Assembly: GCA_029263395.1 (NCBI GenBank)
Contig: JAJCXO010000030.1
Location: 1-64,000 of the forward strand
Direction: 5' to 3'
DNA from: Acidobacteriota bacterium
GTDB lineage: Bacteria > Acidobacteriota > Thermoanaerobaculia > Multivoradales > J023
DNA: 64,000 nucleotides
In this document: positions 49,269-56,879 of the stretch, piece by piece
How the letters are laid out: each line of letters starts with the position of its first letter
How positions within the stretch are numbered: the first letter of the stretch is position 1
The notes under the pieces: generated by a model
The model's input: only the letters and a program-made list of their open reading frames with translations
The model's database searches: none
What the model was told of the DNA's origin: nothing
Translations under genes and position numbers: made by a program

Positions 49269-49894
49269 TATTCAACCACCTCCGCCGCCTCGAAGCGATC
49301 AACCCAACGATTGAGCTCTGAACGATGTAGCTGATACGCAGCTCGATTGACCACCAGGCACGGTTGTATCTGCCGCACCACCTCGAGCTCAACCAGGCCG
49401 TTGTCGCGCAACGTTCGGCCGGTCTGGACAATATCGAGCGCAACCTCGGCAAGATCGAGCAGCGGCGCCAGTTCGATCGAACCCGACAGTTTCAACACAT
49501 CGGCACCCCACGAACGATCGGCCAGTACACTGCGTGCGGTGCGTGGATACTTCGACGCCAACCGCACCTGTTCCCCGGGCTTCGGCAAGTCGTCGCGTTT
49601 ACCGATCAGCGACATCCGGCAATGCCCCTCGCTGAAACGAACTGGGATCAACAGATCACCACCAACCTCTTCCAGCACATCCGACCCCACCACACCACAA
49701 TCGGCGATGCCATATTCGACGTAAAGCGGCACATCCCAATCCTTCAACAGCAGAACTTCCAGCCCGTCTTCGGGAAACGTCAACCGTAACCGCCGATCAC
49801 CAAGCTCGAGCCCTGCCAGCCCAAGTCCCGCCGCCCGAAAACCCGCTAGTGCAATTTCGAGATTCCGCCCTTTGGGCAACGCTAGGCGAATCAC
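49268..49894 (-). CDS. hisG: ATP phosphoribosyltransferase, short form
   Basis: 208 aa, lacking the C-terminal ACT-like regulatory domain of long HisG, so it needs HisZ, encoded immediately upstream. Motifs: IRLALPKGRNLEIAL, DWDVPLYVEYGIADCGVVGSDVLEE in pieces, VRLASKYPRTARSV, KLSGSIELAPLLDLAEVALDIVQTGRTLRDNGL in pieces (PRPP loop). First committed step of histidine synthesis. GTG start overlapping the hisZ stop (GTGA). Confidence 0.96.
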   Translation of the reverse strand: MIRLALPKGRNLEIALAGFRAAGLGLAGLELGDRRLRLTFPEDGLEVLLLKDWDVPLYVEYGIADCGVVGSDVLEEVGGDLLIPVRFSEGHCRMSLIGKRDDLPKPGEQVRLASKYPRTARSVLADRSWGADVLKLSGSIELAPLLDLAEVALDIVQTGRTLRDNGLVELEVVRQIQPCLVVNRAAYQLHRSELNRWVDRFEAAEVVE

Positions 49895-50889
49895 GGCCGG
49901 GTCTCCTGTATGTCACTTCCGTGCCCCAACAACCGGTCGAGGCTGAGCGAAAAGCCTGACGCAGTGACTTCTGCACCCAAACGCTGAAATAACCCGTCGT
50001 AACGACCACCACCACCCAATGGCTCGGCGGCGGCACCGGCGAAAGCACGGAACACCAACCCGTCATAATAGGCCCGTAGACCGCCACCAAGCTGCAGCTC
50101 TGGCGCCAGGGCCTGATCAGCAAACTCTGCCAGATCAACCCGCATCTCGATCTCTGGAAAGGCTGTGTTGAGCTCAGAACAGGTGTTCATCAAGCGTTCG
50201 AGCCGCTCCGCGGCCAAGTCGCCGAGCTCACTGGCGTCGTCTGGTATACCGTTCTCGACCACCTGCAGCAACGCCGCCTGATGCCCCCGCGCTACCCGGC
50301 GCTCGCGACGCATTACCGCTGCAACCAGGTCTGTCGGGTCATTGCCGTTCGTCGCCCTCAGCAGCAAACGGTCGAGGGCACCCGCAAAACCCATCACTAC
50401 GAAGACCCGCCGTCGCTCGCCCACCGCCAACAACTCGAGAAACTGCTGCAACGCGGCGCGCTCCCCTGCTTCGCCCGGCAAACCGAGCACCTCGGCCCCC
50501 AATTGGTAGGTCTCCCGCTGACGACCCGCACGCTCTTCCTGGTAGCGCAGCACGTCACCACGATAAAACAACCGCAACGGCAGCTCGAGGGAGCCAAGGC
50601 GCGGCGCCAGCAAGCGCGCCAACATCGGCGTAAAATCGGCTCGCAAGGCCAACACTTCACCGTCGCGATCGACAAATCGATACAGCTCGTCACGAGCTAC
50701 CCAGCTCGACGCCGTGTTGGTCAACATCGCCTCATAGGGATCGAGATAGTCGACCACCGGCAGAATCACCTCTTCGAAGCGGCCTTCTAACAGATGCTTC
50801 ACCAGTGTGTCCTCGAGCTCCCGGTGGCGGCGGGCACTATCGAGAAACAACGCCGCTACACCCGTGGGTAATGCCGCAGAGACTCTCAT
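49891..50889 (-). CDS. hisZ: ATP phosphoribosyltransferase regulatory subunit
   Basis: 332 aa from ATG 50889 (GGGA about 8 bp upstream; GTG 50895 is in frame). HisRS-like catalytic fold without the anticodon-binding domain: VVDYLDPYEAML, LRADFTPMLARLLA, LFYRGDVLRYQ, GRQRETYQLGAEVLG, GGGLRAYYDGLVFRAFAGAA and GGGGRYDGLFQRLG. It forms a hetero-octamer with short HisG and mediates histidine feedback. First structural gene of the his-trp supraoperon. Confidence 0.94.
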   Translation of the reverse strand: MRVSAALPTGVAALFLDSARRHRELEDTLVKHLLEGRFEEVILPVVDYLDPYEAMLTNTASSWVARDELYRFVDRDGEVLALRADFTPMLARLLAPRLGSLELPLRLFYRGDVLRYQEERAGRQRETYQLGAEVLGLPGEAGERAALQQFLELLAVGERRRVFVVMGFAGALDRLLLRATNGNDPTDLVAAVMRRERRVARGHQAALLQVVENGIPDDASELGDLAAERLERLMNTCSELNTAFPEIEMRVDLAEFADQALAPELQLGGGLRAYYDGLVFRAFAGAAAEPLGGGGRYDGLFQRLGAEVTASGFSLSLDRLLGHGSDIQETRP

Positions 50890-50948
50890 CGGCACATTCC
50901 CGAGCGGGTTGTCGATCTACGCGATTCGGTTGGTGTTTCGAACATCAG

Positions 50949-50974
50949 CCTCTCTTCCGGGATCCGGAAAGAGG
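50949..50974 (-). promoter_or_regulatory. Leader hairpin III, before hisZ
   Basis: CCTCT-TTCCGG pairs with CCGGAA-(G)-AGAGG: 11 bp with one bulged G and a 3-nt loop. It is followed by CTGATGTTCG, not a U-run, so it is not a standard intrinsic terminator. It may act with Rho, as a pause, or on translation of hisZ. Confidence 0.55.
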
Positions 50975-50999
50975 TGCGATGTCGTGCGCTGAAGTCCTC

Positions 51000-51032
51000 G
51001 TCCCGGGTCTTGTTACCGGGACGTCACCCCGG
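51000..51032 (-). promoter_or_regulatory. Mutually exclusive leader hairpins I and II (attenuator core)
   Basis: Hairpin I: CCGGG (51032-51028) with CCCGG (51020-51016), 7-nt loop. Hairpin II: GTCCCGG (51022-51016) with CCGGGAC (51006-51000), 9-nt loop. They share 51020-51016, so only one can form. They begin 3 nt after the leader stop codon. A ribosome stalled at the His codons should cover the 5' arm of I and favour II. Confidence 0.6.
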
Positions 51033-51034
51033 AG

Positions 51035-51145
51035 CTAAATACCGTGATGATGCACGCCGTACCACCAGCTGCTAATCGCGCAACTGTCCGCCATCCGAAG
51101 CATCGGAGCGGTGAGAGTGGACGAAGTGGGGAACTTGCTAGTCAT
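51035..51145 (-). CDS. Trp/His leader peptide of the his-trp supraoperon
   Basis: 36-codon ORF, too short for ordinary gene calling. ATG 51145 has AGGA about 9 bp upstream. The C-terminal part reads SSWWYGVHHHGI and stop: two Trp codons (51067-51062), a Tyr, then three His codons (51052-51044) and TAG at 51037-51035. Internal in-frame ATGs (51103 and 51094) could give shorter versions. Leader peptides that sense charged tRNA-His or tRNA-Trp by stalling are well known for separate his and trp operons. Here both codon runs lie in one peptide, in front of genes for both pathways. Promoter 75-100 bp upstream; alternative hairpins directly downstream. Function inferred from position and codons. 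Confidence 0.82.
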   Translation of the reverse strand: MTSKFPTSSTLTAPMLRMADSCAISSWWYGVHHHGI

Positions 51146-51196
51146 CTGTTTTTGTCCTGGGAGTGCTCGTCTCCTGAAGGTTTCTCCCCTGAAGAC

Positions 51197-51219
51197 GCTC
51201 GCCTCGTTCAGGCGAGCGC
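51197..51219. promoter_or_regulatory. Perfect inverted repeat over the predicted transcription start (operator candidate)
   Basis: CGCTCGCCT and AGGCGAGCG, 9-bp arms, 5-bp spacer. It abuts the -10 box, and the expected start (near 51213) lies inside the left arm. The RNA would therefore contain an incomplete hairpin, so a DNA operator for a repressor is more likely than an RNA structure. No similarity to the E. coli TrpR operator. Confidence 0.5.
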
Positions 51220-51248
51220 ATTAGAGCACCTGCGCTTACGCCTGTCAA
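51220..51248 (-). promoter_or_regulatory. Sigma-70 promoter of the his-trp supraoperon
   Basis: TTGACA (51248-51243, consensus) and TCTAAT (51225-51220, 5 of 6) are separated by exactly 17 bp. The promoter lies between the hisS stop and the leader ORF, pointing into the operon. Predicted start near 51213, giving a 5' UTR of about 68 nt before the leader ATG. Confidence 0.75.
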
Positions 51249-51311
51249 CAAGAACTCTGGGCTACCGACACGCTAGCCAACCTACACCTCTAAAGAACCA
51301 CACAACCGCAA

Positions 51312-52802
51312 TCAGTCCTGATCGCCACCGTTTGCATGACGTTCCAGCAGCTGCTTGACACCTGCAACCAACTCGGCACGCGGCACCGCCACCTGGGCCG
51401 GCTGCTCTGTCCAAGCTTCACGGTCCTTGATCGTCTTGGAGAGTTTGGCGCCTAAGCGAAGGTCCTTGAGGGTGATCTCGCCGCTTTCGAACTCGTTACT
51501 GCCAGCGATGACCGCTACCGGCGAGTGTCGCTTGTCGGCATACTTGAGCTGTGCACGAAAACCCTTGGTCCCCAAGTACAGCTCAGTAGCAATGCCGGCC
51601 ACTCGCAAGTCGTTGGCCATCCGTTGGTAGTCGGCCATGCGATCACGCTCGAAAACGGTGATGATCACTGGACCTTGAGAACGATCGGCACGCTGTCGCC
51701 CCAAAGCCTTGAGCGCGGTGAGCAAACGGTCGACCCCGATGCTGGCACCGGTCGCGGGGATCTTGGCGCCGGTGAAACGCTCCACCAGGCTGTCGTAACG
51801 GCCGCCCCCGATCACCGAGCCGAACTCCCGCCGGGCTCCGTCCTCATCGACTTCGAAAGTCAACACGCCTTCCACCACCGGACCGGTGTAGTAGGCCAAT
51901 CCGCGCACCACACTGGGATCGAAGACGACCTGGTCCGACCCGAGATCCATCGCCTCCAAGAGCTCGTGGATCTCTTCGAGCTCACGAACCCCCTCGGCGC
52001 CAACTTCACTCGAGCCAACCAACTCACGCAAACGCGCACACACTCGAGTGCGATCCTCCACCGTCGCCTCGAGATAACCCATGACGATGTCGATCTGCTC
52101 AGAGCTCAAGTCTGCGCCCCCGGTGTAGTCCCCGGAAGGATCCATCCGCCCCTTGCCAAGCAAGCCCCGCACACCGTCGCCGCCCAGGCGATCGAGCTTG
52201 TCGATGGCGCGCAGGACGGCCAGCCGTTGACCGCCTTCATCTTCCGGCAGGGCGATGGCGTCGAGCACGCCATTCAACACCTTGCGATTGTTGACCTTCA
52301 GGATGTACTCACCTCGTCCGATACCCAACGCCTCGAAGCTGTTGGCGACCACGGAACAGATTTCGGCATCCGCGACCATGGATTCGGTGCCGACGGTGTC
52401 GAAATCGCATTGATAAAACTCGCGGTATCGCCCCGGGCCAGGCTTCTCTTGACGCCAGACCGGCCCCATCTGGTAACGACGATAGGGACTGGTGAGCTGG
52501 TTGCCATACTGCGCGACAACTCGTGACAGCGGAGCCGTCAAGTCGTATCGCATCGCCATCCATTCCTCGTCCTCGCGCAACGCAAACACACCGCCATCCG
52601 GAGTGTCACTTTCCGGCAAGAACTTGCCCAAGGTCTCGACGTATTCGAGAGCCGGTGTGTCGAGGGGCTCGAATCCATATCGTTCGTAAACCTCAACCAA
52701 GGTAGCAAGCATTTCGCGGCGCGCAACCAAATCGGCAGCAAATAGGTCGCGAAACCCTCGGGGAACTCTCGGCGTTGGCCGCTCAGCGTCTTGCCCACTC
52801 AT
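51312..52802 (-). CDS. hisS: Histidyl-tRNA synthetase
   Basis: 496 aa. Class II synthetase: motif 1-2 region MAMRYDLTAPLSRVVAQYGN, RYQMGPVWRQEKPGPGRYREFYQCDFDTVG in pieces, His-binding GLAYYTGPVVEGVL (HisA motif), SVIGGGRYDSLVERFTG, motif 3 ATGASIGVDRLL; C-terminal anticodon domain VIITVFERDRMADYQRMAN. The 'REFYQCDFDTVG' form and insertions resemble the alphaproteobacterial/eukaryote-like HisRS branch rather than the E. coli type (my impression). ATG 52802 has GGAG 9 bp upstream. Adjacent to the operon regulated by His-tRNA charging. Confidence 0.95.
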   Translation of the reverse strand: MSGQDAERPTPRVPRGFRDLFAADLVARREMLATLVEVYERYGFEPLDTPALEYVETLGKFLPESDTPDGGVFALREDEEWMAMRYDLTAPLSRVVAQYGNQLTSPYRRYQMGPVWRQEKPGPGRYREFYQCDFDTVGTESMVADAEICSVVANSFEALGIGRGEYILKVNNRKVLNGVLDAIALPEDEGGQRLAVLRAIDKLDRLGGDGVRGLLGKGRMDPSGDYTGGADLSSEQIDIVMGYLEATVEDRTRVCARLRELVGSSEVGAEGVRELEEIHELLEAMDLGSDQVVFDPSVVRGLAYYTGPVVEGVLTFEVDEDGARREFGSVIGGGRYDSLVERFTGAKIPATGASIGVDRLLTALKALGRQRADRSQGPVIITVFERDRMADYQRMANDLRVAGIATELYLGTKGFRAQLKYADKRHSPVAVIAGSNEFESGEITLKDLRLGAKLSKTIKDREAWTEQPAQVAVPRAELVAGVKQLLERHANGGDQD

Positions 52803-52817
52803 TAGAAAATCTCCACT

Positions 52818-52885
52818 GTCCGTATGTCGCTATTGTCCGCAAGTCGCTACCGTCCGCAAGTCGTTACCGTCCGCAAATCTTCGCC
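52818..52885. repeat. 17-bp tandem repeat in the hisS leader
   Basis: Four 17-bp units start at 52818, 52835, 52852 and 52869 (consensus GTCCGCAAGTCGCTACC on the plus strand); the middle two differ at one base. They occupy most of the 150-bp spacer between aroDE and hisS. Confidence 0.85.
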
Positions 52886-52952
52886 GCCAGATTCGGCCCG
52901 ACGTCTGTTCCAGTCCATGTCAAATTCGATTCTGGACTGCAGGCCAACCGCT

Positions 52953-54425
52953 TCAGGTTAGCTGCAAAATCTCTCGTGCCAACGGCTCCACGAGCTCGCA
53001 CCCGGTCATCAGTCGAAATTGATCGAGGGCTTGATGCAACAGCATCTCGCGACCATCAATGCCAATCCTGCCGCGCGCCAACACCTCCTGCACCAAACGC
53101 GTCGGGCCGCCACCGTAGACCATATCGACGACCGCGGCACCGGCACGCAAACGTTCGGGGGCGAACGGTAACGCATCCCCCGGGTTCGCGCCTAGACTGG
53201 TCGCCTGCACCAGGATCTCAAAATCTCCCGGTTCAAAATCAGCCAACGGCAGAAATGGCAGACGCAGCTCCATCGATGCCTTGTGCCCTCGATCTTCACC
53301 CCGATTGACCAAGGTGACACGAGCACCCGCCATCTGAAGCCCCACTGCAGCCGCCTTACCGGCACCACCACAACCGACCACCGCCGCGCTGGCACCACGG
53401 ATCTCGACACCAGCGTGACGCAGGGCGAGCACCACACCCTCGGGGTCGGTCGACTCCGCTTCCCACACATCGCCCCGCAGAACCAATGTGTTGGCAGCAC
53501 CAATATGCTGCGCCCGAGCACTTGAGGTGCCGGCAACTGCCAGCGCAACTTCCTTGTAAGGTGCCGTCACACTCAGCCCCCACAGTGGAATGCCGAGCGC
53601 GTCCAGGCTGCCGGATTCGACGAGATCGAGCCAAAAATCCCCGAACGACTCGGCATGGAAGGGCACATACAAACCTGGCACCCCGAGGCGCCGATAAGCG
53701 CCATTGTGCAACCGCGGTGACAAGGAATGATTCACCGGCCGCCCAACGATGCCAAACAGCCCGTCGACATCGTCCAGCTGGGGCAGTCCATAGTCTTCGA
53801 GCAGCCGCTGGATGGTCAGCTGACCGGGCGCTGCTGGCACCTCTCCCAACGAACCATAAACCAACGGCGAGCCGAGTCGTGGAGCCAGCAGTCGCGTCCA
53901 AACTCCACCCTCACCCATGGCAAAGGCGACCACATCATCACGTCTCAAGGACCGCAGGAAAACCATCGGGTGGATCGCGTCGACCGCTTGCCTGGTTTCG
54001 GAGATCAATTTGTAGAACCGCGCCTCATGGCGGGACAGTTGCTCGAAACGCTCAGCGAGGGCAGTCGACGATGGCGCAGCACCGTGCCAGGAAATCAACC
54101 GCTGGCTAGCGGGAATCTCCTTCAACAGATCGGAATCCAGATCCCTATCGCCTTCGAGATCGATCAAGTCGAAACGCCCGATCGCCTGGCGAAACCGTCT
54201 CTCGCGGCCATGCCGTCCGCCACTGAAAGCGCCGCCTTCAGCGTGGCTTCGTAGGGTGTAGATCAACTCGCCATCGAATCGATCACGTAACCAGTCGGGA
54301 TCGAGCCCCGGCACCAAATCATCCCGCACTTCGAGCGCTCCAACTTCGCACGGGAGTGCTCGAAGCTCCTCGCCATCGGAGCCCGGGGGTGTCGTCAAGC
54401 TGGCGACCAATGTCGTTTGCTTCAC
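52953..54425 (-). CDS. aroDE: Fused 3-dehydroquinate dehydratase (type I) - shikimate dehydrogenase
   Basis: 490 aa from GTG 54425 (GAGG 7 bp upstream); ATG 54455 is an alternative. N-terminal type I dehydroquinase (about 1-215): TTLVASLTTPPG, ALEVRDDLV, catalytic His in LISWHGAA and Schiff-base Lys in RFYKLISETRQAVDA. C-terminal shikimate dehydrogenase (about 230-490): GIVGRPVNHSLSPRLHNGAYR, GLSVTAPYKEVAL (catalytic Lys), GAANTLV, AVVGCGGAGKAAA (NADP loop) and DMVYGGGPTRL. Two consecutive shikimate-pathway steps in one protein, as in plants and some bacteria; it feeds chorismate to TrpE. Same strand as hisS. Confidence 0.93.
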   Translation of the reverse strand: MKQTTLVASLTTPPGSDGEELRALPCEVGALEVRDDLVPGLDPDWLRDRFDGELIYTLRSHAEGGAFSGGRHGRERRFRQAIGRFDLIDLEGDRDLDSDLLKEIPASQRLISWHGAAPSSTALAERFEQLSRHEARFYKLISETRQAVDAIHPMVFLRSLRRDDVVAFAMGEGGVWTRLLAPRLGSPLVYGSLGEVPAAPGQLTIQRLLEDYGLPQLDDVDGLFGIVGRPVNHSLSPRLHNGAYRRLGVPGLYVPFHAESFGDFWLDLVESGSLDALGIPLWGLSVTAPYKEVALAVAGTSSARAQHIGAANTLVLRGDVWEAESTDPEGVVLALRHAGVEIRGASAAVVGCGGAGKAAAVGLQMAGARVTLVNRGEDRGHKASMELRLPFLPLADFEPGDFEILVQATSLGANPGDALPFAPERLRAGAAVVDMVYGGGPTRLVQEVLARGRIGIDGREMLLHQALDQFRLMTGCELVEPLAREILQLT

Positions 54426-54818
54426 AGGGTAACCTCGATCAAAGAAGGCGATCATATCGGACCCAACCGAAGTCAGCCGGGAAAGGTCTTGCAAAAAAAG
54501 GCTTCCAAAATCATCAACAATGCGCTAGGGTCCACCATTATCCGCTACGTTACTCGCCTTTCCGGCCACCGCTGCCGCATTTCCGCATTCAAAGTCTCCA
54601 TCGTCAGCACACCTCTAGCCATTACACAGGCCCAGTCCGTGCGGTCCTTTAGCTAGGTTGTCTCTCGGTCAGTACTTCTTCCTAGTTCAGCACTTCCCAG
54701 TTCGTTACCCGTCTTTTAGACCTTTGTTCCGCAGAAGAACCATCGCGGGTTCCCCGCATTCCTATGAGCTCCGGCTGCCTTCGAGCACGGAGCCCAAACT
54801 TGAGAGAATCAGTTATTC
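54426..54818. other. Intergenic region between aroDE and a small plus-strand ORF
   Basis: About 390 bp with no convincing gene. It holds divergent upstream regions and an imperfect repeat near 54680-54715 (CAGTACTTCTTCCTAGTT, then CAGCACTTCCCAGTT). No clear promoter or riboswitch seen. Confidence 0.5.
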
Positions 54819-55040
54819 ATGAAGCAAACAAGATTGCGCCACCTGATTGAGCGTACTGCTCGCCACCGCGGCATTCCTGCCGACATCAGCCACGAGATCG
54901 TCGATCTCGCCCAAAACCGTCTGAAGACGGCAGATTCCGGGGGACCACCCCGTCGCAGCGACATTGTGCAGATCGTCGATGAGGTTCAGCGTGAGTGGAG
55001 TGGTCGATTATGGACCGCTCTGGAATCACGCACCGCTTGA
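54819..55040 (+). CDS. Small hypothetical protein
   Basis: 73 aa, charged and helical: KQTRLRHLIERTARHRGI, ADISHEIVDLAQNRL, SDIVQIVDEVQREWSG. No membrane segment or Cys. Only a weak purine stretch (GAGAGAA) lies upstream of ATG 54819. Codon use looks ordinary for the window, which supports it being real, but I recognise no family. Confidence 0.45.
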   Translation: MKQTRLRHLIERTARHRGIPADISHEIVDLAQNRLKTADSGGPPRRSDIVQIVDEVQREWSGRLWTALESRTA

Positions 55041-55275
55041 AGCTGGCTCGCCTGGGCAGCTAGCCGACTCCAAACAGTCCGTGCTGCCCTGCTGACCGCC
55101 ACCTTCGGCCGCGTTTGACGGCATCGGCCTTCCTATAGGCGGGCCAACACGTCGTGAGCTACCTCTCGAGCCTCGTGCTGCTCGAAGGTATCGTCTCGAG
55201 GTAAGACTGCTTGTCTCGATACGCTGGTTTCTGCAGACTTGTGGAGACTTGGCAATTACGTATCTGGAGCGTCCG

Positions 55276-55605
55276 ATGGCATACGACGAAGGCCTGGCAC
55301 AACGCATCCGCGAAATGCTCGCGGAACAGCACGCTGTTATCGAAAAAAGGATGTTCGGCGGGCTCGCTTTCATGTTGCAGGGCAACATGTGCTGCGGCGT
55401 GAACCGTGAGCAGTTGATGCTCCGGATCGGCCCCGCAGCCTACGACGAGGTACTTCGCCAACCCCACGCGCGACCGATGGACTTTACGGGCAAACCGCTC
55501 AAGGGATTCGTTTATGTCGAACCTCCGGGTTTCGAAGCAGACGAGGACCTCGCCAGCTGGATCCAGCTCAGCGTCGACTTTGCGCTGTCGTTGCCCCCGA
55601 AGTAG
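55276..55605 (+). CDS. TfoX N-terminal domain protein
   Basis: 109 aa. ATG 55276 has GGAG 6 bp upstream. The sequence AYDEGLAQRIREMLAEQ, EKRMFGGLAFMLQGNMCCGV, LMLRIGPAAYDEVL, ARPMDFTGKPLKGFVYVEP is characteristic of the stand-alone TfoX-N domain family (related to the N-terminal half of the competence regulator TfoX/Sxy), whose stand-alone members have no firmly known role. Monocistronic. Confidence 0.88.
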   Translation: MAYDEGLAQRIREMLAEQHAVIEKRMFGGLAFMLQGNMCCGVNREQLMLRIGPAAYDEVLRQPHARPMDFTGKPLKGFVYVEPPGFEADEDLASWIQLSVDFALSLPPK

Positions 55606-55724
55606 GTTCCAAGAGAGACTGGCTAGCCGATGCCCGAGTCCGCACAACCCATGTGACAACATCGCATAAACTGGGGTAGGCTTTAGACCTTACAAAGCCA
55701 AACCGTGCAGTAGGGAGGTTGCTC

Positions 55725-56879
55725 ATGACTGAAGTGTCGACAGCTTATACATCGGATAGACACGCCGCATTATTAGCTAATCCCTACCGAAGAAAAGAGC
55801 TCGAACTGGCAGAGCTGACCGCTATCGTTGCCGATGCGTTGGCTTTCTTCCCTCCTCTTTATCCCAATTCGATTCTAGGGAATCCATGGACCTGGATCCC
55901 GCCTCACCCTCGTTGGTCAGAATTCAGCATTGTCAATATTCAGCAGATCTTGCGGTCTGTTCAATATTTACTCGATGTCACGGTCCCGGCTATTCCGGCC
56001 GCTATGCCCAAGACGATGCCAATCGTTGGTGAGGCCGTTTTTTGGCGTCCGACAACAATCCTTTACGAACCAGGTATCAACTTCAATCCCTATGCGTTCC
56101 CAGAGGAAGCCTGGATTTTCATCAATGGCATAGCGACCAACAAAGAGCTGGCTGGGATGAACGCCAGATTCCTGGTGGAAATGTTTCACCGCCCGCTGAC
56201 CATTGTTCAGAATGCCAGCGACTCCATCGGCGTTGATCTCTTGGAATCCGTGCTGGGCAAAGCCTGGGATGTCCACACTGAGCCCGCGGCCAAGGCTTAT
56301 CCATTCATCCATCGTGCGTTACACGATCCCGCGAAGCAACGGGTGGTCGTCCTCTGCCATTCGCAAGGCACGATCATCATGTCCAATGTGTTGCGGGGAC
56401 TGCTCAATGACGAACATCGCCACGTTCTCGACGAGGCGGGGCAACGCGCCGGTTTCATGTCAGAAGGCGATACCTGCCACCCCCTCGAAAATCTCGAGCT
56501 CTTACAGAAGCTCGAGATTTACAACTTCGCCAATGCTGCTAGCGTCATGTGCCACATGCCCGGTGAGACCACACCTCTTGGCAACGCGGTTCCCTGGATC
56601 GAGAATTTTGGCAATCAATACGATTTAGTAGCCCGTACTGGCATGTTGGCCCCCAACGGAGAAAAGCACGGCATCGCCATCGATGGCGGTAACTACGTCA
56701 AACAAGGTATGTGGGGACATATCTTGAATGTCCACTACCTTTTTGGAATCAATGACCACTTACAAGATCCAGTCGGCTGCCGCAACGACTATCGCTTGCA
56801 GAGCGATGACGGATCTGGCGCACCGGAACGTCCGCGTCTGTATGACTATTTCCAGGGTGCTGCGCCAGAACCTTATTGA
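55725..56879 (+). CDS. Alpha/beta-hydrolase-like protein of unknown substrate
   Basis: 384 aa. ATG 55725 has GGGAGG 7 bp upstream. The nucleophile elbow is RVVVLCHSQGTIIMSNVL (Ser in HSQG). Upstream, EEAWIFINGIATNKELAGMNARFLVEMFHRP resembles the oxyanion strand of DUF676/PGAP1-like lipases, with NGI in place of HGx. A late His in HGIAIDGGNYV or MWGHILNVHYL could complete the triad. No signal peptide. Related sequences occur in fungi and in scattered bacteria, so horizontal spread is possible (impression). Its stop directly abuts that of the convergent SDR gene. Confidence 0.6.
   Translation: MTEVSTAYTSDRHAALLANPYRRKELELAELTAIVADALAFFPPLYPNSILGNPWTWIPPHPRWSEFSIVNIQQILRSVQYLLDVTVPAIPAAMPKTMPIVGEAVFWRPTTILYEPGINFNPYAFPEEAWIFINGIATNKELAGMNARFLVEMFHRPLTIVQNASDSIGVDLLESVLGKAWDVHTEPAAKAYPFIHRALHDPAKQRVVVLCHSQGTIIMSNVLRGLLNDEHRHVLDEAGQRAGFMSEGDTCHPLENLELLQKLEIYNFANAASVMCHMPGETTPLGNAVPWIENFGNQYDLVARTGMLAPNGEKHGIAIDGGNYVKQGMWGHILNVHYLFGINDHLQDPVGCRNDYRLQSDDGSGAPERPRLYDYFQGAAPEPY

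Noticed and set aside
50949-51034. T-box riboswitch upstream of hisZ
   Set aside because: The minus-strand segment CGGGGTGACGTCCCGG superficially recalls the T-box bulge, but the required UGGN that pairs with the tRNA 3' end is absent (TGAC instead), and no specifier stem was found.
51145-51200. Glycine-riboswitch-like stretch (CTCCCAGGACAAAAACAG)
   Set aside because: Only the 3' motif resembles the aptamer; the GAAGGGGCAA core is missing. The AGGA is better explained as the ribosome site of the leader peptide.
51044-51358. 104-codon plus-strand ORF across the hisS-hisZ spacer
   Set aside because: It runs antisense through the leader ORF and into the hisS end, has no ribosome site or recognisable product, and its position is fully explained by regulatory elements on the other strand.
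52818-52885. CRISPR array
   Set aside because: The 17-bp units are directly adjacent with no spacers and diverge from one another; this is an ordinary tandem repeat.
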